Below are positions 6,402-11,262 of a DNA stretch of 11,262 nt, one piece after another; position 1 is the first letter of the stretch; every line of letters begins with the position of its first letter. Both the position numbers and the translations under genes were made by a program. Origin of the DNA: Candidatus Sigynarchaeota archaeon (GTDB lineage: Archaea > Asgardarchaeota > Lokiarchaeia > Sigynarchaeales > Sigynarchaeaceae). Below the pieces are notes generated by a model. It saw only the letters and a list, made by a program, of their open reading frames with translations. It did not search any database and was not told the DNA's origin. Location of the stretch: contig JAUQYW010000624.1 of the NCBI GenBank assembly GCA_030587525.1, forward strand, positions 1 to 11,262, written 5' to 3'.

Positions 6402-6594
6402 AAAAACCGGGCACGAGCACGCGACCGCTTTTACCATGACGCCAACCAACATGTGTCTTCTTCTTCGCCAATCCGACGAGCATTGATACCTGGTCTTGTG
6501 ACCGGATTCTCGCTGCACGACAAAACCGATGCTGGTGAAAGCACTACCATAAAAAATGAAAAGTAAAAACGCGGCATCCTTGCCGCGGGATGCC
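6402..6594 (-). repeat. Dispersed repeat copy R3 (full type)
   Basis: Core GGGCACGAGCACGCG at 6409-6423, block GACGCCAACCAACAT at 6438-6452, block GAGCATTGATACCTGGTC at 6478-6495, the TGAAAGCA.TACCAT segment at about 6534-6550, and a hairpin at 6570-6594. On the minus strand the core is followed by GGTTTTTTTGC. It has the same order as R1. It lies between the propeller gene and the HEPN-pair operon. Confidence 0.8.
6561..6587 (-). terminator. Hairpin plus T-tract downstream of the propeller gene
   Basis: CGCGGCA (6570-6576), loop TCCT, TGCCGCG (6581-6587) form a seven-base-pair stem. On the minus strand it is followed by TTTTTACTTTTC. An alternative stem GGCATCC/GGATGCC (6573-6579 with 6588-6594) is mutually exclusive with it. 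It lies about 90 bases past the propeller stop codon and forms the 5' part of repeat R3, so it may be either the propeller terminator or the start of the R3 RNA. Confidence 0.45.
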
Positions 6595-6679
6595 ACGACG
6601 TTCACCGCGGATAATATTCGGATTTATTTAGTACAGTATCAATCATCGAGATAATGCTTGTCGAACTTCTCTACCTCAG

Positions 6680-8002
6680 TCATGGTTTTTTCTTGTTCTC
6701 GGTAGACTCCCTAGGCCTCTTTGTTCTCTTTATGATCGCCGGGCCACCGACGATCACGACGATCGTGACCGCTATGATCGACCCGAACACAATCATCACG
6801 AGCCACCAGTCCACATAGATAATATATTGCGTTGCACCAGTATTAGCGTTCCAGCAGATCACGTAATGAGGCGTGCAAGTGTAGAGCAACATGCCGCGGC
6901 CCCAGATGGATAAGCCGGCCGCATAAGTGGAGTATTTCAATGAGCCCCACGTGCGGTTCCATACCTGGTTCCCCTCAGATCCCCACTGCACCAGAATCGA
7001 GGTTGTTATAAAAGTACCTAAATACAAGTTCGACGGGAAAATGAATCCATATTGAAAGATGGCTGTCCCATTACCCCACAACGAGCCGCTGTATTCTTGT
7101 TCTGAAGTTCCCCACGTACGGTTCCAGAGCGGGTCACCTCCAGCACCCCACTTGATGAGCAGCATATCATCCTGACTATCCATTAGCGATGCGATGGTTA
7201 TGGTACTTGACGTATAAATGTTTCCCGCCTCGTCGCCCCAGACTGATACTATCCGATCATCAGATTGATAATCATCATCGTTATTTCGCCCCCACGTACG
7301 GTTCCACAGCTGGTTCCCGTCTGCGTCCCATTTTACCAGTACCCGCTCGTGCGTGTGCGTGCTGGAATTGTACATGTACCCGGCCGTACACACGAACATT
7401 CCGCCTGCCCAAACTGAGGACACGAAAGTCGGTTCATCGCCTTGCCACTCGCGACTCCATTGCTCGGCACCTGTTGTTACATTGATCTTGAACAATTTAA
7501 GGTTAAGACTACGCATGATAGCATAAATGGAACCATTAGCGCCGAAGATGGAACGATCCGATTTGCCAGAAGCACCTAGCGAGGGGGATGTCCAGTTCCA
7601 TTGTTGAACTCCTGTTGCTGCATCGAATTTTTCGATAAATGGATAGTTCCCTTTTTCTCCGAATGTATATATCCACTGGCCGTCCCCCCAAACAGAATAG
7701 CCGCGAGAGTTGGCACTTCCTTCCCGCTCCCAGAGCAGATTTCCCTCGGCGTCGAGCTTCGCCAACAGAGACGATCCCTCCGAGGACGTGCCGTAAGTGA
7801 ATATCGCCGTATCGTTGTTCCAAATCGAATTCTGAGTTCTATCACCCAGCACCCGATACCAAGTTCCAGGCGCGGGGATCGATGCCACGCCGTACCAGAC
7901 GACAAAGCCAAGCCCTGTAGCACCGATGACAGCCATTACAACGATCCAACGCTTGGCTTTCGAGCTGAACATTTTCCTACCCTTAATGTCTCTTGATTGC
8001 AT
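6680..8002 (-). CDS. Membrane-anchored extracellular beta-propeller protein
   Basis: 440 residues from the ATG at 8002; the ATG at 7972 (MFSSKAKRW) would give a tidier signal sequence. A basic stretch and hydrophobic helix at about residues 18-41 form a signal or anchor. Residues about 46-392 contain seven imperfect blades built on VW-x-DG-x-IYTxG...W-x-x-x-G-x-x-LWNRTWG; the WNRTWG signature occurs three times exactly. Residues about 399-420 form a membrane helix, followed by a basic tail (KRTKRPRESTENKKKP), so the propeller lies outside the cell. Nine N-x-S/T sequons (for example WNRT three times, NVT, NSS) suggest heavy N-glycosylation. Asgard and other archaea encode many such surface propellers, probably for adhesion or recognition. 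A TATA-like TTTAAATT at 8064-8071 could be the promoter. Confidence 0.8.
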   Translation of the reverse strand: MQSRDIKGRKMFSSKAKRWIVVMAVIGATGLGFVVWYGVASIPAPGTWYRVLGDRTQNSIWNNDTAIFTYGTSSEGSSLLAKLDAEGNLLWEREGSANSRGYSVWGDGQWIYTFGEKGNYPFIEKFDAATGVQQWNWTSPSLGASGKSDRSIFGANGSIYAIMRSLNLKLFKINVTTGAEQWSREWQGDEPTFVSSVWAGGMFVCTAGYMYNSSTHTHERVLVKWDADGNQLWNRTWGRNNDDDYQSDDRIVSVWGDEAGNIYTSSTITIASLMDSQDDMLLIKWGAGGDPLWNRTWGTSEQEYSGSLWGNGTAIFQYGFIFPSNLYLGTFITTSILVQWGSEGNQVWNRTWGSLKYSTYAAGLSIWGRGMLLYTCTPHYVICWNANTGATQYIIYVDWWLVMIVFGSIIAVTIVVIVGGPAIIKRTKRPRESTENKKKP

Positions 8003-8063
8003 ACCTTCTTACCGGTTTCGTTCGTGAAGTTAGGTATTACCTTTTAGATTTATTTCTTATATT

Positions 8064-8071
8064 AATTTAAA
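8064..8071 (-). promoter_or_regulatory. BoxA-like element of the propeller gene
   Basis: The minus strand reads TCTTTAAATTAATATAAG. With a start site about 27 bases downstream, the leader to the ATG at 8002 would be about 35-40 bases. AAGAAGGT abuts that ATG with no spacing, so its use as an SD is doubtful. Confidence 0.4.
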
Positions 8072-8105
8072 GACAATGCCCGTCTTAATCTAGCTTCAAT
8101 CCATT

Positions 8106-8119
8106 AAAAAGAAAAAAAA
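8106..8119 (-). terminator. T-rich terminator after the pilin-like gene
   Basis: Thirteen bases past the TAA at 8132-8134 the minus strand carries TTTTTTTTCTTTTT, a typical archaeal T-tract. Confidence 0.6.
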
Positions 8120-8131
8120 TGCTGTTTTTAT

Positions 8132-8428
8132 TTATCCCGGCAAGCGGAAAAAAATCGACAAGTCAGGCGGCCCGCTCACCGCGAAAATCGCCATGTATGT
8201 GCACGCCAACAGGATTTCGAGCACGACCGCGTTGATGAGCAAGGATCGTCCCGCGTGGCTGTTCACGGTCGTGAAGTACAAGATGGCACCGATGAGCAAG
8301 GCGAAGATCCCGCCCACCATGCCGAGCTCGATGACGAACGCCACCGTGCTGGAAATCACTTGCTGTCCCGCCTGTATGAAGTCGCTGACCGGGTCTTTTC
8401 CAGATAGCATGCTCAGTATGTCTATCAT
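8132..8428 (-). CDS. Two-helix small membrane protein, VirB2/TrbC (CedA1/TedC)-like pilin candidate
   Basis: 98 residues from the ATG at 8428, with the clearest SD among the larger genes (AAGGTGATCC, 8432-8441 on the minus strand). After a short amphipathic N terminus come two membrane helices at about residues 25-52 and 62-84, joined by a short polar loop (TTVNSHAGRS). The sequence GRSLLINAVVLEILLA entering helix 2 is reminiscent of the GxxLLxxxxxGxxxxxxA pattern of TrbC/VirB2 pilins and of the archaeal CedA1/TedC pilins. A Pro-rich tail follows. It is downstream of a four-helix protein on the same strand and near a HerA/VirB4-type ATPase, which is what makes the pilin reading attractive. 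The CDS is secure; the function is inference. Confidence 0.6.
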   Translation of the reverse strand: MIDILSMLSGKDPVSDFIQAGQQVISSTVAFVIELGMVGGIFALLIGAILYFTTVNSHAGRSLLINAVVLEILLACTYMAIFAVSGPPDLSIFFRLPG

Positions 8429-8513
8429 GATGGATCACCTTGGTTGAACGACGAGTCTTTATAGGAAAAAATGTGGCTCTCAACGGCCATTGTTCCCGGG
8501 AATCGTGGATGCA

Positions 8514-8981
8514 TCATTGGCCGCCCTCCGCGAGCAGCTGTTTGATGGAAAGGGCCGCTTGTTGATTCTTCCGGCCAATGCGATCGCGTGATGAAGCCTT
8601 GAACCCGCCGTTCTTGAAGAACCGCACTACGAGAAGGATGCCAAGGGTTACCGTGGCCCCGAAAAGGATGAGAAACGCGATGTCAACGCTCACGAGAAGC
8701 CAGGATAATGCCACGTGCGCGATGGCCATGATGAACCCGTAAAAAAGCAATCGGAGGCCGTCATGCTTTTTTATCCATAACTTGCGGACCATCCACGCGG
8801 CGCTCGCGAACGCCAGGATGATATCCAGGTTGATCCAGGTCGCGGCGCTCGTGCTGTTGAAGTACTCGGCGACATACTTGTACAACGTGCTGAGGAACAA
8901 CCCGCCGGCACAAGCGAAGATTCCGGCGATGATGAGCTTGCACCAGGATTCGTTCGGGTCCGATTGATGATGTGAGGGCAT
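8514..8981 (-). CDS. Four-helix membrane protein, possible channel subunit
   Basis: The open frame reaches 9023 via a TTG, but the minus-strand BoxA TTTATATA at 9010-9017 lies inside that extension, so the ATG at 8981 is chosen. That start gives 155 residues and a nearly leaderless transcript. Four membrane helices are seen at about residues 14-36, 48-68, 75-97 and 99-121. A basic polar C-terminal tail follows (RFFKNGGFKASSRDRIGRKNQQ). There is no recognisable catalytic motif. It precedes the two-helix pilin candidate (85-base gap) and is divergent from the ATPase gene. By context it could be the polytopic (VirB6/CedA-like) component, although CedA is described with more helices, so this is weak inference. 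Confidence 0.7.
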   Translation of the reverse strand: MPSHHQSDPNESWCKLIIAGIFACAGGLFLSTLYKYVAEYFNSTSAATWINLDIILAFASAAWMVRKLWIKKHDGLRLLFYGFIMAIAHVALSWLLVSVDIAFLILFGATVTLGILLVVRFFKNGGFKASSRDRIGRKNQQAALSIKQLLAEGGQ

Positions 8982-9009
8982 GATAACCGGTGTAGACGCA
9001 TGGTATTCG

Positions 9010-9017
9010 TATATAAA
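9010..9017 (-). promoter_or_regulatory. BoxA (TTTATATA) of the four-helix membrane protein gene
   Basis: A strong TATA match centred about 32 bases before the ATG at 8981, predicting a leader of about five bases. It decides against the longer TTG start at 9023. Confidence 0.65.
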
Positions 9018-9021
9018 GTAC

Positions 9022-9104
9022 AAAAAAAGAATTGAAATTTCCCGATAGGGCGGCTACAATCCCATTTTGATAGATGCAGGCTTGGTATGCTGGCATGATT
9101 TCAT
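9022..9104 (-). ncRNA. Possible small transcript between BoxA and T7 tract
   Basis: A minus-strand TTTATATG at 9122-9129 predicts a start near 9099. A T7 run (minus strand of 9022-9028) would end it about 75 bases later, immediately before the next promoter. The only ORF is 16 codons from an ATG at 9104, which is at or slightly upstream of the expected start. I therefore list it as a candidate small RNA or leaderless micro-ORF. No known RNA family recognised. Confidence 0.3.
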
Positions 9105-9121
9105 GAAAATCTTTTCCACGA

Positions 9122-9129
9122 CATATAAA
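9122..9129 (-). promoter_or_regulatory. BoxA-like TTTATATG, leftward
   Basis: Mirror image of the element at 9264-9271 that serves the ATPase gene. The two face away from each other across a 130-base gap, so this is a divergent promoter region. Confidence 0.45.
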
Positions 9130-9263
9130 GGCTAGATCAATGGTGTTGTTATCAGGATGCATGCAAGGAATTAAATCTGCAAAGGAAAATTCGCTACGAG
9201 CCTACCGGCAACGGAAATTAATTTCCTGGTATGGTTTGTCCTGCATCGGTCAACAGATTTTAC

Positions 9264-9271
9264 TTTATATG
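9264..9271 (+). promoter_or_regulatory. BoxA (TTTATATG) of the ATPase gene
   Basis: The predicted start is near 9294, leaving a leader of about 34 bases before the ATG at 9328. No SD is evident in the leader. Confidence 0.6.
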
Positions 9272-9327
9272 TAAGGGTTTATCGCTTCGGATAATTCGTT
9301 ATTCAACCATCGTAGGTTTAAACCATC

Positions 9328-10629
9328 ATGATCTGGAGTGGTGATGATTCAACATTCAATCCGGCGAAACAAATCAAGATCGGTATGTATAGCTCGTCCC
9401 GCAACGCAGTACCTGGTAAAGATGAGGCAAGATTATTTACTAGCATCGATATCGACGATCTCGTGCAGCATTCGAACGTGTTTGGCATCACGGGAACTGG
9501 GAAATCGTATTTTATCTCGAACCTCGTCAACCAGCTGCAACGGTTCAAGAAAGGGATGATTGGCATCTTGATCATCAACTACGGAAAAAAACATCAAGAG
9601 GTTTTTTTCAAGCCCGACCTTACCCTGCGATACGGTGATGCGGGGCTGAGCGTTCCGTATTTTATCATGCCCTTGGACAAGACCGAGGTGAAAAAATATT
9701 CCGAGCAATCCGCGCACAACATCGTCGCGACCATGGGCTTGAAATACGCGGTGAAGCGGATCTTGCCGATCGTCATGGACCTGTGGTGGCAGCAGCGTGG
9801 CTGCTTGCCGGCATCCCTGGGTGGACTGCTCAACGACCTTCTCCGGTACATCAAGGCACATCCCTATGCTCCCGAATTCCAGGCAAACTTGTTGCAGGCG
9901 ACGACGAACCGCATCCACGCCATCGTGAGCGACGCGAGCCTCATCAACGCAGTTCGACTCGTCAACACGACCCCCGATTGGTTCACGCAATGGCTGGATG
10001 GAAAGACCGTGTTCCTTGATTTCTCGGGGTGTGATAGCGTCGCCAAGCAACTGCTGTCGTATTGCGTGTTCCAGATGGTGCGGGCGCTCATCCCGCACGA
10101 CGAGACGAACGTGCTCAAGCACTTCATCATCATCGACGAGGCGCACCAGATCTTGCGAAAACCACTCACGGGCGATCCCAACGACGAGGACTTCATCACC
10201 ATGGTCCAGACCCAGACCATTTTCGAGAGCCTGCTGAAGGAATTCCGTTCCATGGGCGTCGGCATCTTGATCGCCGACCAGCAACCATCGTCGCTCATCT
10301 CGTGCTCTCACAGCCTCGCGAGCAACAAATTCATTTTTCGCCTCAACTATCCTTGCAACACGCTGTTTTTTTCGAACCCGGATAGGCGGGATGATGTGCT
10401 GCGCTTAGGTGACCGGGTCATGCTTGCAATGGTAAATGGGCGGATGACTTTCATCCAGACGCTCGAGTCAGACCATCTGTTGTTTGCAAAAGTCTCCCAT
10501 TCCGATGGTGGTGGAAAAAACGGCGATTCCGGAAAATTATTGTACTTGAACGTGGAAAATTTCGATAAAGCATGCGGCAGATCGACGGCCAAGGACCCGT
10601 TTGCACCTGGACCGGGAACCAAGCGTTGA
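9328..10629 (+). CDS. HerA/VirB4-family ATPase (CedB-like candidate)
   Basis: 433 residues. Walker A is GITGTGKS at residues 53-60, Walker B is FIIIDEAH at 266-273, and a glutamine-containing sensor segment GILIADQQPSSL lies at about 312-323. These three, in this order and spacing, define the HerA/FtsK superfamily branch that includes HerA, VirB4 and TraG. These are hexameric ring ATPases that pump DNA or drive secretion. The segment between Walker A and B (about 130-230) is the helical insertion typical of HerA/VirB4. Only about 50 residues precede Walker A, so the long N-terminal domain of CedB or VirB4 is absent. No NurA, Sir2 or DUF4297 nuclease gene adjoins it, which argues against end resection or Sir2-HerA defence. 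The divergent pilin-like and polytopic genes favour a DNA-transfer role. Base composition looks GC-richer than the LRR region. Confidence 0.85.
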   Translation: MIWSGDDSTFNPAKQIKIGMYSSSRNAVPGKDEARLFTSIDIDDLVQHSNVFGITGTGKSYFISNLVNQLQRFKKGMIGILIINYGKKHQEVFFKPDLTLRYGDAGLSVPYFIMPLDKTEVKKYSEQSAHNIVATMGLKYAVKRILPIVMDLWWQQRGCLPASLGGLLNDLLRYIKAHPYAPEFQANLLQATTNRIHAIVSDASLINAVRLVNTTPDWFTQWLDGKTVFLDFSGCDSVAKQLLSYCVFQMVRALIPHDETNVLKHFIIIDEAHQILRKPLTGDPNDEDFITMVQTQTIFESLLKEFRSMGVGILIADQQPSSLISCSHSLASNKFIFRLNYPCNTLFFSNPDRRDDVLRLGDRVMLAMVNGRMTFIQTLESDHLLFAKVSHSDGGGKNGDSGKLLYLNVENFDKACGRSTAKDPFAPGPGTKR

Positions 10630-10670
10630 AGGTACCGGCCTGCCCACATTGATGCCAGATCTATTTTTGC

Positions 10671-10676
10671 TTTTAT
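10671..10676 (+). promoter_or_regulatory. BoxA-like TTTTAT for the acidic protein gene
   Basis: Centred about 27 bases upstream of the ATG at 10701, the distance expected for a leaderless archaeal transcript. The preceding CTATTTTTGC may also act as the terminator of the ATPase gene. Confidence 0.4.
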
Positions 10677-10700
10677 TGGCCGATTTTGCGATGCGAACCG

Positions 10701-11262
10701 ATGTCTGACGATGATCCGCAGCCAGAATGGCCTGACGATGATCCAGAGCCAGCGCCGCCCGACGATGATTTAGAGCCAGCGCCGCCCGACGACGAGCCGC
10801 TGCCTGACCAGCCCATTGACGAGCCGCAGCCAGAATGGCCCGACGATACCCCCGAAGAAGAGAAATGGGTTGATGGCCAAGGTTTCTCGCCGGATGAGGA
10901 TTGCGGGAACCCGGAGGACTCGAGTGGGATGGATCCTGGGGAAAATAGTTCCAGAGACGAAAATCCCGATTTCAATGAGCCGGATCTCTATGAACCGGAC
11001 CTCGATGAACCGGATCTCAATGAGCCAGATCTTGATGAACCGGATCCCGATGAACCGGATCCCATAAAACCGGATCCCATGGATCTCGATGAGTCGGAGG
11101 ACGTTGGTTCGGACAGAGTTAGGCGGAATTGGAAGGAAGCGATGGAAATAGACTTCCTAAAGCCTGGGGAAATGGGCTCGTCTGGGGTAGTAAAAGATTC
11201 ATGTGCAGCAGGCTCAGCTGGCGAGCATGTTTCGGGCGATTACACGAACCATGGAGAACCTC
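10701..11262 (+). CDS. Acidic, Pro-rich tandem-repeat protein, 3' end outside the window
   Basis: The frame is open from the ATG at 10701 to the last base (187 codons). Residues 1-50 are repeats of (D)DDPEPAPPDD and PQPEWPDD type. Residues 92-126 are seven five-residue units close to DEPDL (NEPDL, YEPDL, DEPDL and so on). A less biased part follows (DRVRRNWKEAMEIDFLKPG). The product is strongly negative and should be disordered; no signal peptide or membrane helix so far. It starts 71 bases after the ATPase gene. A TTTTAT string at 10671-10676 lies about 27 bases before the ATG, so a leaderless transcript is likely. Function unknown; an acidic spacer or DNA-mimic-like role can be imagined but is not shown. 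Confidence 0.65.
   Translation, partial: MSDDDPQPEWPDDDPEPAPPDDDLEPAPPDDEPLPDQPIDEPQPEWPDDTPEEEKWVDGQGFSPDEDCGNPEDSSGMDPGENSSRDENPDFNEPDLYEPDLDEPDLNEPDLDEPDPDEPDPIKPDPMDLDESEDVGSDRVRRNWKEAMEIDFLKPGEMGSSGVVKDSCAAGSAGEHVSGDYTNHGEP
10974..11078 (+). repeat. 15-base tandem repeat coding DEPDL units
   Basis: Seven in-frame copies of a 15-base unit close to GATGAACCGGATCTC. Third positions vary (GAG/GAA, CTC/CTT/CCC), so the array is not freshly duplicated and the amino-acid pattern seems to be kept. Confidence 0.75.

Noticed and set aside
4462..6605. Minus-strand ORFs 4462-4854 and 5958-6605 with similar peptides (MLVGV, ACSCP)
   Set aside because: The similarity comes from the DNA repeats R1 and R3. 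The peptides match at the ends but the frame shifts in the middle, so selection on protein is not supported. The second also overlaps the HEPN-pair genes.
8761..9162. Minus-strand ORF of 133 codons upstream of and overlapping the four-helix protein gene
   Set aside because: It runs through a T7 tract and a strong BoxA and then out of frame through a clear membrane-protein gene.
9433..10311. Long open frame (292 codons) on the minus strand inside the ATPase gene
   Set aside because: It is antisense to a gene with clear Walker motifs and is the usual shadow of GC-rich codons. It has no promoter and a composition rich in D, H, R and V without domains.
9328..10629. Sir2-HerA or HerA-NurA system
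   Set aside because: No nuclease or Sir2 gene adjoins the ATPase within the window; neighbours are membrane proteins and an acidic repeat protein.

Overview
The window reads as chromosomal or integrated accessory DNA of an archaeon. Several start codons follow archaeal BoxA (TATA) elements: TTTATATG at 9264-9271, TTTATATA on the minus strand at 9010-9017, TTTATAAA at 4597-4604. Some transcripts look leaderless or nearly so. The Shine-Dalgarno sites that exist use the extended archaeal form (AAGGTGATCC before the gene ending at 8132, GGGGGTGAT before the gene ending at 4379). Terminators are T-rich. A long SIGNxxxLPESIG-type leucine-rich-repeat protein together with a membrane-anchored W-R-T-W-G beta-propeller recalls Asgard (Loki/Thor-type) genomes. 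That placement is inference; archaeal origin is much safer.

Layout. 1-3470: three minus-strand genes: a two-helix membrane protein with a possible PH-like domain, a 16-repeat LRR protein whose 5' end looks frameshifted, and an unknown alpha-helical protein. 3829-4194: a small plus-strand unknown. 4379-5750: small genes and non-coding DNA, namely a 56-residue minus-strand gene with its own promoter and SD, a perfect extended SD followed by a 24-codon ORF, about 500 bases without a convincing gene, and a tRNA-Asp(GTC). 5747-6369: a two-gene minus-strand operon, a possible nucleotidyltransferase-like protein followed by a HEPN-like protein, joined by a GTGA overlap. 6680-8002: a secreted or membrane-anchored seven-bladed propeller. 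8132-10629: a two-helix VirB2/TrbC/CedA1-like pilin candidate and a four-helix membrane protein on the minus strand, divergent from a HerA/VirB4-type ATPase on the plus strand. 10701-end: the start of a very acidic Pro-rich tandem-repeat protein that runs out of the window.

Two things stand out. First, a dispersed, unidirectional repeat family (at least five copies, core GGGCACGAGCACGCG) sits in nearly every large intergenic gap. On the minus strand it runs GC-rich hairpin, conserved blocks, then the core followed by a T-tract. This fits an undescribed structured RNA or 3'-end element. Two copies differ in hairpin sequence but keep the pairing. Second, the ATPase, pilin candidate and polytopic protein resemble the minimal archaeal conjugation-like DNA transfer (Ced/Ted) apparatus. 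The nucleotidyltransferase/HEPN-like pair, bracketed by two repeat copies, may be a toxin-antitoxin or defence cassette.
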